Shown here: in pieces, positions 35,278-44,464 of the stretch
Position numbering within the stretch: position 1 is the first letter of the stretch
Layout: each line of letters starts with the position of its first letter
Assembly (NCBI GenBank): GCA_025362975.1
Contig: JANYES010000003.1
Span: 62,001-126,000, forward strand
Source: Alphaproteobacteria bacterium
GTDB taxonomy: Bacteria > Pseudomonadota > Alphaproteobacteria > Rickettsiales > SXRF01
Length of the DNA stretch: 64,000 bases
Direction: 5' to 3'
Notes under the pieces: generated by a model
Databases searched by the model: none
What the model saw: the letters and a program-made list of their open reading frames with translations, nothing else
What the model was told of the DNA's origin: nothing
Made by a program: the position numbers and the translations under genes

Positions 35278-36861
35278 ATGTCATCAGTAAAAGAATTTGC
35301 CGCGCAATCAAACGCATGGCCGTTTCAGGAAGCCTTAGCCCTCGTCGAACGTTACAAAGATGCGCCGCCAGCCAAAGGCTATGTGCTGTTTGAAACTGGC
35401 TACGGCCCCTCGGGCCTGCCGCATATCGGCACGTTCGCTGAAGTGGCCCGCACCACGATGGTGCGCCGAGCATTCGAGGCGATCAGCGATATTCCGACCA
35501 AGATGATCTGTTTTTCCGACGACATGGACGGCCTGCGCAAAGTGCCCGATAACCTGCCGCAACAGGAGATGATCGCCGCCAATCTCGGCAAGCCCCTGAC
35601 CAGCGTTCCAGACCCCTTCGGCACGCATGAAAGTTTCGGTGCGCACATGAATGCGCGGCTCTGCGCGTTCCTCGATCATTTCGGGTTCCAGTACAAATTC
35701 AAAAGCTCCACCGCGACCTATAAGGCCGGCGAGTTCGACAAAACGCTGCTGATTTTGCTGGAGCGTTACCAGCAAGTGATGGACGTCATGCTGCCGACGC
35801 TCGGCGAAGAACGCCAGCAGACCTACAGCCCGTTCCTGCCGATCAGCCCGCGTTCAGGAAAGGTGTTGCTCGCCAAAGTGTTCGAGACGAATGTCAGCAA
35901 AGGCACCATCGTTTACGAAGAAGAAGACGGCACCAAGGAAGAAGTGCCAGTCACCGGCGGGCATTGCAAATTGCAGTGGAAACCGGATATGGGTATGCGC
36001 TGGGCAGCGCTTGGGGTCGATTACGAAATGTACGGTAAGGACCATCTTTCATCAGCAGAGCTTTACAGCGCGATATGTAAAATCGCTGGCGGTAATCCGC
36101 CGAACCAGTATATGTACGAGCTGTTCCTCGACGATAAAGGCCAGAAGATTTCCAAATCCAAAGGCAACGGCCTGACCATCGACGAATGGCTGCGCTATGC
36201 GCCGCCGGAATCGCTCAGCCTCTATATGTTCCAATCGCCGCGCAAAGCGAAAAAGCTCTATTTCGACGTTATCCCCCGCGCTGTGGATGATTACCAGACC
36301 TACATCGAAAAATTCGCGAAGGAAGAGCATCTCGCGCAGCTCAACAACCCCGCTTATCACATCCACGAAGGCAAACCGCCCGCGCCCGAAGGCACGCCCG
36401 GTTTCAACCTATTGCTGAACCTTGCAGGTGTGGCGCAGGCCGAAGATCCGAAAGTGCTGTGGAGCTATATCTCCAGCTACATGCCGCAATTGACGCCGGA
36501 AAGAAACCCGTTCCTCGACCAGCTTGTTAAAGGCGCAGTGAATTACTACCACGACTTCATCAAGCCGACGAAAAAATACCGCCTGCCGACGGAAGTGGAA
36601 GATCAGGCACTCAACGATCTCGTCACCTATCTCGAAACCGCGCCGGACACGGCAACGGCCGAAGAAATCCAGACCGAGATTTACGAAATCGGCAAAAAAT
36701 ATTTTGCGGATAATCTTAAAGGTTGGTTCGCCACGCTCTACGAGACGCTGCTCGGCCAGCCGCAAGGCCCGCGCATGGGCTCGTTCGTCAAACTCTACGG
36801 CAAAGCCGACACCGTGCGCCTGATCCGCCGCGTGATTGCCAAAGAGAATCTGGCGGCATGA
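35278..36861 (+). CDS. lysK: Lysyl-tRNA synthetase, class I (archaeal type)
   Basis: 527 residues. Class I signatures: GPSGLPHIGTF (HIGH-like, His49-Gly51) and KISKSKGNG (KMSKS-like, about residue 290). The class I enzyme replaces the usual class II LysS in most alphaproteobacteria. The ATG follows the megaprotein stop directly, so the two may be co-transcribed. A palindromic repeat element follows the stop by about 10 bp. Confidence 0.95.
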   Translation: MSSVKEFAAQSNAWPFQEALALVERYKDAPPAKGYVLFETGYGPSGLPHIGTFAEVARTTMVRRAFEAISDIPTKMICFSDDMDGLRKVPDNLPQQEMIAANLGKPLTSVPDPFGTHESFGAHMNARLCAFLDHFGFQYKFKSSTATYKAGEFDKTLLILLERYQQVMDVMLPTLGEERQQTYSPFLPISPRSGKVLLAKVFETNVSKGTIVYEEEDGTKEEVPVTGGHCKLQWKPDMGMRWAALGVDYEMYGKDHLSSAELYSAICKIAGGNPPNQYMYELFLDDKGQKISKSKGNGLTIDEWLRYAPPESLSLYMFQSPRKAKKLYFDVIPRAVDDYQTYIEKFAKEEHLAQLNNPAYHIHEGKPPAPEGTPGFNLLLNLAGVAQAEDPKVLWSYISSYMPQLTPERNPFLDQLVKGAVNYYHDFIKPTKKYRLPTEVEDQALNDLVTYLETAPDTATAEEIQTEIYEIGKKYFADNLKGWFATLYETLLGQPQGPRMGSFVKLYGKADTVRLIRRVIAKENLAA

Positions 36862-36870
36862 ATAATCCTC

Positions 36871-36986
36871 CCGGTCATACCCGCGAAGGCGGGTATCCAA
36901 TGCGGAGCGCGTCTGCGCGGGAAAAATCATTACCCCTTACTACCGCAAGGTGGATTGGATTCCCGCCTTCGCGGGAATGACGGCAT
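36871..36986. repeat. MITE/REP-like palindromic intergenic element
   Basis: About 116 bp with imperfect inverted ends. The left arm runs 36871-36902 and the right arm 36951-36985; they are near reverse complements. Each arm holds its own hairpin: ACCCGC-GAAG-GCGGGT on the left and TTCCCGC-CTTC-GCGGGAA on the right. Read through, it produces the RHSREGGNP peptide typical of this repeat class in proteobacterial annotations. It lies between lysK and the HAD gene and codes for nothing convincing. Confidence 0.8.
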
Positions 36987-36994
36987 AAAATCAT

Positions 36995-37819
36995 ATGAAA
37001 AATATTTCCAGCCTTTCCACTATTATTGACCGTTACGATTCCCTCTTGCTCGATCTCTGGGGCGTCATCCACGACGGCTCCTACCTCTATCCGGGCGTCA
37101 AAGAAACGCTGCAACACTTAAGCGCCACCGGCAAAAAAATCATCTTCATCTCCAATGCCCCGCGCCGCGCGGCGAAAGCCGAGCAGGTGCTCAACGCCCT
37201 CGGCGTGGAAAAGGGCTGGTACGACCACATCATCACCTCCGGCGAGATGGGGTTTAACTGGCTGCAATCTGGTAAAGCCCATTGGGGCCACCGCTATTAT
37301 TACATCGGGCCTTCGAAGGATATCGACGTGCTGGAAGGCCTCGAATACCAGCGCATCGACGACATGGAACGCTGCGATTTCATGCTCAATGTCGGCTTCG
37401 GCAGCGAAGAGCAGTCGACGGAAGATTTCGGGCAATTACTCGGCGCCGGTTTCAAGCGCCACCTGCCGATGCTATGCCTCAATCCCGATATGGAAGTGGT
37501 AAAAATCAGCGGTGAGCGCTACCCGTGCGCGGGCGTGCTCGCGGTGGCTTATGAGAAACTGGGCGGAAAAGTCACGTATTTCGGCAAGCCATATCCAGAT
37601 ATCTATGATGCCTGCATGGGCTGGCTAGGCGCGGATAAATCGCGCGTGCTGGCCATCGGCGACGGCGTAGGCACGGACGTGGCGGGCGCTTATCGCTACG
37701 GCATCGATTCCGTGTTGGTGACGGGCGGCATATTGCACATGGGCAGCGAAACGGCTGAAACCGTCTGTGCGCGTTATAACGTAAAGCCGACTTATACTAT
37801 TCCGGCGTTCAGCTGGTAA
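36995..37819 (+). CDS. HAD-superfamily class IIA hydrolase (TIGR01459-like)
   Basis: 274 residues. Motif I is LLLDLWGVIHDG with Asp20 as the nucleophile, motif II is FISNAPRR, motif III has YFGKPYPDIYD, and motif IV is AIGDGVGTDVAGA. This subfamily (DLWG in place of DxDG) is common next to alphaproteobacterial biosynthesis genes; its substrate is not established. The stop directly abuts the convergent thioredoxin-like gene. Confidence 0.88.
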   Translation: MKNISSLSTIIDRYDSLLLDLWGVIHDGSYLYPGVKETLQHLSATGKKIIFISNAPRRAAKAEQVLNALGVEKGWYDHIITSGEMGFNWLQSGKAHWGHRYYYIGPSKDIDVLEGLEYQRIDDMERCDFMLNVGFGSEEQSTEDFGQLLGAGFKRHLPMLCLNPDMEVVKISGERYPCAGVLAVAYEKLGGKVTYFGKPYPDIYDACMGWLGADKSRVLAIGDGVGTDVAGAYRYGIDSVLVTGGILHMGSETAETVCARYNVKPTYTIPAFSW

Positions 37820-38362
37820 TTATTTCACCTGCTCGTCGAGGAAATCCGTAACACGTTTACTCTGCCACTGCACCGGGCCTTCGACGATGGCGATCTGTTC
37901 ACCTTTTGCGTTTAAAATGAAGGAAGTCGGAACTCCGCGGGCTTTACTTTCCACAAAAGCACCCTGGCTGATATCAAGATAAGTGGGCAAGTTCTGAATG
38001 CCGTGCTGCTTGTAAAAACCCTGCACTGCTTTCATTTTCCCTGTGCCATCCTCTGAAATGCTGATGACTTTCAGTCCTTTGGTGGCGTAATCCTTCTGCA
38101 TGCGGTCCACCGCAGGAAGCTCAGCGATGCACGGCACGCACCATGTCGCCCAGAAATGGACGATGGTCAGCTTGGCACCTAATTCCTTTTTCAGCTCACG
38201 GGTTTCGTCTTTTTCGTTCTTAAAGCTGATGGTTGGGAAGGGCGCGGCGGCGGTGGCTTCGACGTTGCCCATTTCATCGGAAAAGGCAGGCGCGGCGGCG
38301 AGTAGCGAAATCGACACAAGACAGCTTGCCAACATACCCGATAACCTTGTATTAGAGTGCAT
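37820..38362 (-). CDS. TlpA-like exported thiol-disulfide oxidoreductase
   Basis: 180 residues. A signal peptide ([18 protein letters not shown]), then a thioredoxin fold with ATWCVPC (Cys75 and Cys78) and the cis-proline turn RGVPTSF. It likely reduces periplasmic cysteines, for example in cytochrome c maturation. ATG 38335 (MLASCLVS) with AAGG upstream is an alternative start. It is divergent from argH; the two start codons are only 12 bp apart if 38362 is used. Confidence 0.88.
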   Translation of the reverse strand: MHSNTRLSGMLASCLVSISLLAAAPAFSDEMGNVEATAAAPFPTISFKNEKDETRELKKELGAKLTIVHFWATWCVPCIAELPAVDRMQKDYATKGLKVISISEDGTGKMKAVQGFYKQHGIQNLPTYLDISQGAFVESKARGVPTSFILNAKGEQIAIVEGPVQWQSKRVTDFLDEQVK

Positions 38363-38374
38363 AAAGGATTCCCA

Positions 38375-39808
38375 ATGGTTGATTCGAAAAAGACAAAAAC
38401 AGGCGCTAAAGACACCCCAAAACCACAGGTAAACCAGATGTGGGGTGGGCAGTTTTCTTCCGCGCCTGCGGAATTACTGGCCAAGATTAACGTATCCGTC
38501 GGCTTTGACAAGCGGCTATTCCGTCAGGACATCCGCGGCTCCATCGCGCATGCGAAAATGCTATCGCGCCAGAAAATCATTACCGACGCGGATTCGAAGG
38601 CGATTGTCGACGGCTTGAGCGCTATTTTGCGCGATATCGAAGCGGGAAATTTCACCTTTAACGACAGCCTCGAAGACGTGCACATGAATATCGAGTCGGC
38701 GCTGAAAGACCGCATCGGCGAAGCCGCCGGCAGGTTACATACGGCACGTTCGCGCAACGATCAGGTAGCCACTGATTTCAGGCTCTACGTGCGCGACGCG
38801 TTCGACGCGTTCGACGCGGCGTTCATGGCGTTGCAACGCGGGCTGATCAAGCGCGCCGAAGAACACACCGGTACGCTGATGCCGGGCTTCACGCATCTCC
38901 AAGTGGCCCAGCCGGTCACGCTCGGCCACCATTTAATGGCGTATGTCGAAATGTTCGGCCGCGACCGCGAGCGCATCCGCGACGCGCGCAAGCGCATGAA
39001 CGAATCGCCTCTGGGCGCTGCCGCACTTGCCGGAACGTCCTTCCCCATCGACCGCGAATACACCGCGCAATCGCTCGGCTTCGACGGCCCGATGGCCAAT
39101 TCGCTCGATGCCGTTTCCTCGCGCGATTTCGCGTTGGAGTTTCTCGCGATGGCGGCAATTTCGGCGGTGCATTTATCGCGCCTTGCCGAAGAAATGGTCA
39201 ACTGGTCTAGCGTGCAGTTCGGTTTTATTCGCTTTAGCGATTCGTGGTCGACGGGCAGCTCCATCATGCCGCAAAAGCGCAATCCCGACGCGGCGGAGCT
39301 GGTACGCGGAAAATCGGGCCGCATGTTCGGCAACTTGATGAGCTTGCTCGCCACCATGAAGGCGTTGCCGCTGGCGTACAATAAAGACATGCAAGAAGAC
39401 AAGGAGCCGGTGTTCGATACGGTGGAAAACTTGATGGTCTGCGTGCAGGCGATGACTTCGATGGTGCTGGACTTCGCTGCCGATAAAGAAAAAATGGAAG
39501 AAGCCGCCTCGCAGGCCTACGCCAACGCGACGGACCTTGCCGACTGGCTGGTGCGGGAGCTGAAACTGCCGTTCCGCGACGCGCACCATATAACGGCGAA
39601 GCTGGTCAAAGTCGCCTCCGGCAAGGGCAAGGCGCTTGAGGAATTGAGCTTGAAAGACATGCAGGTGATCGAACCGAAAATCCGCAAAGATGTGTTCAAA
39701 GTGCTTTCGACTATCGATTCGGTAAAAAGCCGCACCAGCTACGGCGGAACAGCGCCGGACAATGTGCGCCGCGCCATTGCCGACGCCAAAAAACAGTATC
39801 TCAAATGA
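38375..39808 (+). CDS. argH: Argininosuccinate lyase
   Basis: 477 residues from ATG 38375, chosen because AAAGGA lies five bases before it; the longer GTG frame at 38357 overlaps the divergent gene. Last step of arginine synthesis. It starts with [12 protein letters not shown], has the active-site region [16 protein letters not shown] and the lyase signature [11 protein letters not shown]. It overlaps lptM by ATGA. Confidence 0.95.
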   Translation: MVDSKKTKTGAKDTPKPQVNQMWGGQFSSAPAELLAKINVSVGFDKRLFRQDIRGSIAHAKMLSRQKIITDADSKAIVDGLSAILRDIEAGNFTFNDSLEDVHMNIESALKDRIGEAAGRLHTARSRNDQVATDFRLYVRDAFDAFDAAFMALQRGLIKRAEEHTGTLMPGFTHLQVAQPVTLGHHLMAYVEMFGRDRERIRDARKRMNESPLGAAALAGTSFPIDREYTAQSLGFDGPMANSLDAVSSRDFALEFLAMAAISAVHLSRLAEEMVNWSSVQFGFIRFSDSWSTGSSIMPQKRNPDAAELVRGKSGRMFGNLMSLLATMKALPLAYNKDMQEDKEPVFDTVENLMVCVQAMTSMVLDFAADKEKMEEAASQAYANATDLADWLVRELKLPFRDAHHITAKLVKVASGKGKALEELSLKDMQVIEPKIRKDVFKVLSTIDSVKSRTSYGGTAPDNVRRAIADAKKQYLK

Positions 39809-40110
39809 TGCGCGCACTCACCTACCTTATGCTTGTTGGAATTCTTGCCACTACCACCGCATGCGGCACGCGCGGCAAGCTGAAATCACCCACGCAGATC
39901 GCCGTGCAGGACGCAAAGAAAAAAGCCAAAGCCGAGAGAAGGGCGGAGGATGCGGACGACGATCTGATGTTGCCGCAATCGTCTTCGGGCCAGGTCGTTG
40001 ATCCGGCGCAGACGAAGCCGGATACGGCAAAAGACCTCAACGCGCCGAAACCGGCGGATAATCAGGATGCGCCGCATGTCGATAGCGGTGGCGGCGGGGG
40101 CACTAAATAA
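39805..40110 (+). CDS. lptM: Small lipoprotein, LptM/YifL-like
   Basis: 101 residues. A short signal sequence ends in TTTAC (Cys20), a lipobox that is weak at -3, followed by GTRGKLKSP, which matches the CGxxGxLxxP start of LptM. In E. coli LptM assists disulfide pairing of LptD. The tail is charged and disordered and ends in Gly/Ser. Its place between argH and lysA is the usual one for this family. It overlaps argH by 4 nt and lysA by 1 nt. Confidence 0.75.
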   Translation: MMRALTYLMLVGILATTTACGTRGKLKSPTQIAVQDAKKKAKAERRAEDADDDLMLPQSSSGQVVDPAQTKPDTAKDLNAPKPADNQDAPHVDSGGGGGTK

Positions 40111-41369
40111 TGGATCATTTTCACTATAAAAACGGTGTATATCACGCTGAAGATGTGAATCTCGTGAAGCTCGCTGAAAAAATAGGCACGCCGTTTTACT
40201 GCTATTCCACGGCCACGCTCACGCGTCATTACTCAGTATTCTCCGGGCATTTCGCCGATGTGGATGCGAAGATCTGTTTTGCGGTGAAATCCAACAGCAA
40301 TGTCGGCGTGCTCAACACGCTGGGCAAGCTCGGCTGCGGTGCCGACGTGGTATCCGAAGGTGAAATCCGTCTTGCGATGGCGGCAGGCATCAAGCCGCAG
40401 GACATCGTGTTTTCGGGCGTGGGCAAGACCGCGTCGGAAATGGCGTTCGCGCTCGATCAGGATATTTTCCAGTTCAACGTCGAGTCTGAGCCGGAAGTGG
40501 ATTTGCTGAATCAGGTAGCGATTTCAAAAGATAAAAAAGCCCGCATCGCGGTGCGCGTAAACCCCGACGTCGACCCGAAGACGCATGCTAAAATTTCCAC
40601 CGGCCAGAAGGAAAGCAAATTCGGCATTCCGATGACGGCGGCATTGCCGCTCTATCGCCATATCGAAAGCCTGCGCGGTATTGACGTGCAGGGCGTGTCG
40701 GTGCATATCGGCTCGCAGCTGATTAATCTGGAACCGTTCGCGCAGGCATTCGCGCGGGTGCGGGCGTTCGTGGGCGAATTGCGCGCCGAAGGCTGCACGA
40801 TCAACACGCTCGATCTTGGCGGCGGGCTTGGCATTCCTTACGGTCAGGAAGAACCGCCCATGCCGGACATGTACGCGCAGATCGCCAAGCGCGAGATGCA
40901 GGGGCTGGGCTGCAAGATTTTGTTCGAGCCGGGCCGGGTGCTGGTGGGCAATGCCGGGATTCTGGTGTCGCGCGTGATCTACATTAAGAAAAGCGGCAGC
41001 CGCATTTTCGTGATCGTCGACGCCGCGATGAACGATCTCATCCGCCCGACGCTCTACGGCGCCTATCACGATATCGTGCCGGTGGTAACTCCCGCGGGCG
41101 ATGCGCCGACCGAGCTGGTCGACGTGGTCGGCCCGGTGTGCGAAACGGGCGATATTTTCGCCGAGCAGCGCTTGCTGAAAGTGCCAGCGCCGGGTGATCT
41201 GGTCGCGTTCCGCTCTGCTGGCGCGTACGGAGCGGTCATGGCGTCCACCTATAACGCCCGTCCGCTGATCGCGGAAGTCATGGTCAACGGCACGCAATCG
41301 GCCGTGGTGCGCGAGCGCCAGACCTACGAGGATCTAATTTCCCGAGATACCATTCCGACATGGAAATAG
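40110..41369 (+). CDS. lysA: Diaminopimelate decarboxylase
   Basis: 419 residues. Fold-type III PLP enzyme making lysine from meso-diaminopimelate. The PLP lysine is Lys60 in CFAVKSNSNV; VSVHIGSQL, DLGGGLGIPYG and the second-subunit cysteine motif GPVCETGD are present. The start overlaps the lptM stop by one base (TAATG). It also overlaps the following acyltransferase by 10 nt. Confidence 0.96.
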   Translation: MDHFHYKNGVYHAEDVNLVKLAEKIGTPFYCYSTATLTRHYSVFSGHFADVDAKICFAVKSNSNVGVLNTLGKLGCGADVVSEGEIRLAMAAGIKPQDIVFSGVGKTASEMAFALDQDIFQFNVESEPEVDLLNQVAISKDKKARIAVRVNPDVDPKTHAKISTGQKESKFGIPMTAALPLYRHIESLRGIDVQGVSVHIGSQLINLEPFAQAFARVRAFVGELRAEGCTINTLDLGGGLGIPYGQEEPPMPDMYAQIAKREMQGLGCKILFEPGRVLVGNAGILVSRVIYIKKSGSRIFVIVDAAMNDLIRPTLYGAYHDIVPVVTPAGDAPTELVDVVGPVCETGDIFAEQRLLKVPAPGDLVAFRSAGAYGAVMASTYNARPLIAEVMVNGTQSAVVRERQTYEDLISRDTIPTWK

Positions 41370-42403
41370 CGCAAACTTCCAACGCGAGATCGCGCGTGTT
41401 TGGAATGTTCGGCTTGTATCGCTATGTCCTCGCCTGCCTCGTCATCCTCGGGCATGTTTTCCAGTATAATCTCGCGGCGGCGTGCGCCGTGTTCGGGTTT
41501 TTTATCCTGAGCGGTTATGTGGTGTGCTACATTCTGCATCATCGTTACCTGCATTTGCCGCATGGGCTTTTAAAATATGCCGCGTCGCGTTTGCTGCGCA
41601 TTTATCCGCTGTATTACCTGACGCTCATCGGGGTGCTGGTGCTGATGCATTATCAGCCGGGCGCAGTCGACACTTACGGTAAAGGCATGGTTTACCCCGC
41701 CGGTGCTGGCGACTGGTTTACCAACCTCACGCTGTTCAGCGGCCGGATTTTGGCAGGATATTTCGACCGGCGCGTCGTGCCGGTGTCGTGGTCGCTGTGT
41801 ATAGAGCTGGTGTTCTGGGGGCTGATGCCGATTTTGCTGACATGGGCGAAGCTGCGCCGCGTGGTGATACCGCTGGTGCTTTGTTATTTTATGACGACGA
41901 TTATCGCGTTCCTGCCGCACAAGGCGGAGCGCGCCGTGCGCTATTACGGGGTGGCGGCTGCGAGCATGCCGTTTTGCATCGGCTGGTTGTTATTCCTGCG
42001 CAAGCAATACGCGTGGCGGGTGCCGAATCTGTGGGGCTTTGCAGCCGTTGCGTCGTTGGTGGTTTTACTGGTGAACGCGGCGGACTGGTTCAAAGTGCCG
42101 GAGTTCGAGGGATTTTATTTCTCGCTGGTGCTGCATACCATCATCGTCGCGTGGTTAAGCCAGATCGACGTGGCGGCAGCGCCGGAGACTTTACGCCGCT
42201 TGGACAACTGGTTTGCCGCGCTTTCCTACCCGGTATACCTGATTCATATGCCGGTATTCGTGATGCTGAACATTATCTGGCCGGGGCTGTTGGCCAGCCA
42301 GTATTTTGTCCTCTGCGTGATCGCAAGCGCGGCTGCGGCAGCGGTCATGCACGCGCTGATCGAGGTGCCGATAGAAAAACTGCGAAAGCGATTTAAGCGC
42401 TAG
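41360..42403 (+). CDS. Acyltransferase-3 family membrane protein
   Basis: 347 residues, about ten membrane segments. The family pattern is present: YRYVLACLVILGH near the N-terminus with the expected histidine, FFILSGYVV, RLLRIYPLYYL, and a late YPVYLIHMPVF. It overlaps the lysA end by 10 nt, so it is probably in the argH-lptM-lysA transcript. It likely acylates a surface glycan; the acceptor is unknown. Confidence 0.84.
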   Translation: MEIAQTSNARSRVFGMFGLYRYVLACLVILGHVFQYNLAAACAVFGFFILSGYVVCYILHHRYLHLPHGLLKYAASRLLRIYPLYYLTLIGVLVLMHYQPGAVDTYGKGMVYPAGAGDWFTNLTLFSGRILAGYFDRRVVPVSWSLCIELVFWGLMPILLTWAKLRRVVIPLVLCYFMTTIIAFLPHKAERAVRYYGVAAASMPFCIGWLLFLRKQYAWRVPNLWGFAAVASLVVLLVNAADWFKVPEFEGFYFSLVLHTIIVAWLSQIDVAAAPETLRRLDNWFAALSYPVYLIHMPVFVMLNIIWPGLLASQYFVLCVIASAAAAAVMHALIEVPIEKLRKRFKR

Positions 42404-42957
42404 TTGATCGTGACCACGCCGATGAACGGCAGCTCACGGTAATAATTCGCGTAATCAAGCCCATAGCCGACGACGAATTTATCCGGGATGGTGAAGCCCA
42501 CAAAATCGGCGTTGATGTTATCTACTTTGCGCTTATTGGGTTTTTCCAGCAGCACGGCGATGGTAACGGAGCGCGCTTTGCGTTCGTTGAGGATATTCTT
42601 GGCAAACGCAAGGGTGCGCCCGGATTCTAAAATATCATCGACGATGAGCACGTCGCGGCCTTCGACATCTTCTTTCAAATCACGGACCACTTCGATATTC
42701 CCGCTGGATTCAGTGCCGACATAGCTTGCCATCGTCATGAAATCGATCTGCGGGCGAACCGAGCCGCCGCCAGCGATATGCATGGCGCGGATAAGGTCGG
42801 CGGTGAACATGAAGCTGCCGCGCAGCAACGACACGATCATCAGATCATGCGGTAGTTTCTGGATGATTTCTTCGGCGAGTGTCGCCACGCGCAGGGCGAT
42901 CTCGTCCGCCGAAATCATGCGTTCAATGTTGTCGGCGATGATCAGTGGTTCGGACAT
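42400..42957 (-). CDS. hpt: Hypoxanthine phosphoribosyltransferase
   Basis: 185 residues from ATG 42957, with GAAGGA nine bases upstream; a TTG ten codons earlier is less likely. Purine salvage: hypoxanthine or guanine plus PRPP. The PRPP loop is VLIVDDILESGRTL; LLRGSFMFTADL and DFVGFTIPDKFVVGYGLDY are also typical. It follows the zinc-ribbon gene on the same strand with a 1-base gap. Confidence 0.94.
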   Translation of the reverse strand: MSEPLIIADNIERMISADEIALRVATLAEEIIQKLPHDLMIVSLLRGSFMFTADLIRAMHIAGGGSVRPQIDFMTMASYVGTESSGNIEVVRDLKEDVEGRDVLIVDDILESGRTLAFAKNILNERKARSVTIAVLLEKPNKRKVDNINADFVGFTIPDKFVVGYGLDYANYYRELPFIGVVTIN

Positions 42958-42958
42958 C

Positions 42959-43621
42959 TCAAGGTTTCCTTCGTAATGCGAGTTCAAGTGGGCTGCCGAT
43001 TTCCGCGACGAATTTTACGCCTTTGCTGAAGCGGACATCGAGTTCCCCGGTTGCGAAGGGAATGTCTTTATGCGGTTCGATAGCAGCGGGATCACCAGTA
43101 AAGTCCCAATATTGCAAGGAAGCGCCATCGGCGTCAACCAAAGTGACGCGCAAAGTTGGCACATGCATCGATTTATCGGTGGTATTGGCGATTTTCCCAT
43201 TGATTTCATAGGATACGCGCTTGTCTTTGTCGGCCATGCGCAGGGTGCCGACATCGGCTAGAACCAGCCCTTTGCTGGAAGGCTGGCCATAAAGCCCCGG
43301 GGCGACCCAAAGTAGGAACAGCGCAGTTGCGGCGATTGCGAAGGTGCCGAGCGTCAATTTCTGGCCGAGCGTCAGCGGGTCGAAGGGGATGGCCGGCAGG
43401 TTGGAGCCTTTAGGCACGGGCTTGACCTTAGGCCGGGCATTGATTTCGTCGATCAGCAAATTGAGATCTGGCAGCTCTTCAGCGGCGGCAAGCATTTCGG
43501 GGGTCGGGTTCTGGTGCCATTCATGATGGCATTTGCCGCAGCGGACCGTTCGGCCTTTGGTGCCGATTGCTTTGTCGGGCACTAAAAATCGTGCGCCGCA
43601 TTCTGTGCATTGTAAGATCAC
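42959..43621 (-). CDS. MJ0042 zinc-ribbon, DUF3426-like single-pass membrane protein
   Basis: 220 residues. An N-terminal zinc ribbon (CTECGARF ... VRCGKCHHEWHQ), a linker, one membrane segment (about 91-112, LGTFAIAATALFLLWVAPGL), and a C-terminal beta-rich extracytoplasmic domain of the DUF3426 type. It is divergent from ftsE, a frequent alphaproteobacterial arrangement, and co-directional with hpt. Confidence 0.86.
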   Translation of the reverse strand: MILQCTECGARFLVPDKAIGTKGRTVRCGKCHHEWHQNPTPEMLAAAEELPDLNLLIDEINARPKVKPVPKGSNLPAIPFDPLTLGQKLTLGTFAIAATALFLLWVAPGLYGQPSSKGLVLADVGTLRMADKDKRVSYEINGKIANTTDKSMHVPTLRVTLVDADGASLQYWDFTGDPAAIEPHKDIPFATGELDVRFSKGVKFVAEIGSPLELALRRKP

Positions 43622-43707
43622 GGATTCGTATCAGGATATAGTTGCAAGTTATAGAGGTCTGTAGCATATCTGGTTCCACCCACCAATCAAGTTGCAAGTG
43701 CTTAAAC

Positions 43708-44361
43708 ATGCTCAGCCTCGAACACATCGCGATGGAATACCTGCCGGGACAAGAAATCCTGAAAGATGTATCGATGGAGCTGAAGCGCGGTTCGTTCCAC
43801 TTTATTACGGGTTCGAGCGGGGCGGGCAAAAGCACGCTGCTGTCGCTGCTGTCGCTGCAATACCGCGCGTCGAAGGGCAAATTCAATTTATTCGGCGAGG
43901 ATGTGACGCATCTGCCGCGCGAGGAAATGCCGCGCCTGCGCCGTCGTGTTGGCATCGTGCTGCAGGATTACCGGTTGCTGGACCATTTGACCATCGCCGA
44001 AAACGTGGCGTTGCCGCTGAAAGTAGCGGGGGAGCCGCAGGAAACCATCGACGAAAAAGTAACGGAGCTGCTCGAATGGGTAGGCCTGCCGGAATATCAC
44101 GATGCGCGCCCGGCGATTTTATCCGGCGGGCAAAAGCAGCGCGCCGCGATTGCGCGCGCAGTCATCACCAAACCGGATTTATTATTGGCTGATGAACCGA
44201 CAGGCAACCTCGATTCCGAGCTGGCTTTGCGTTTCATGTATCTGTTCGAGGCCCTCAATCAAAGCGGCACCACTGTGCTTCTCGCCACCCATGACGAACA
44301 CTTGATTTCGTTGTTCAGCCACCCTGTTTTGCGCCTGAAGGACGGCAAGTTAACCAAATAA
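43708..44361 (+). CDS. ftsE: Cell-division ABC ATPase FtsE
   Basis: 217 residues from ATG 43708 ([18 protein letters not shown]); a longer frame is unsupported. Walker [12 protein letters not shown]-loop [12 protein letters not shown], signature [14 protein letters not shown], Walker [15 protein letters not shown] and the H-loop ATHDEHL are intact. FtsE normally works with the membrane protein FtsX, encoded directly downstream, to control septal peptidoglycan hydrolases. Here the next gene is a PfkB kinase 103 bp away and no ftsX is in the window. Confidence 0.88.
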   Translation: MLSLEHIAMEYLPGQEILKDVSMELKRGSFHFITGSSGAGKSTLLSLLSLQYRASKGKFNLFGEDVTHLPREEMPRLRRRVGIVLQDYRLLDHLTIAENVALPLKVAGEPQETIDEKVTELLEWVGLPEYHDARPAILSGGQKQRAAIARAVITKPDLLLADEPTGNLDSELALRFMYLFEALNQSGTTVLLATHDEHLISLFSHPVLRLKDGKLTK

Positions 44362-44464
44362 GCCATTGATTTCTAATGCATTGCCGATAACCTATTGGGC
44401 GGTAATCATTTGCTAACTCCTGCGTGTGATAATTCCCTGAATAACAGGAATAATTTGAAATCGT

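Noticed and set aside
36875-37117. Minus-strand ORF with RHSREGGNP across the lysK-HAD gap
   Set aside because: It is the known spurious translation of a palindromic repeat and overlaps the HAD gene start; I call the repeat, not the ORF.
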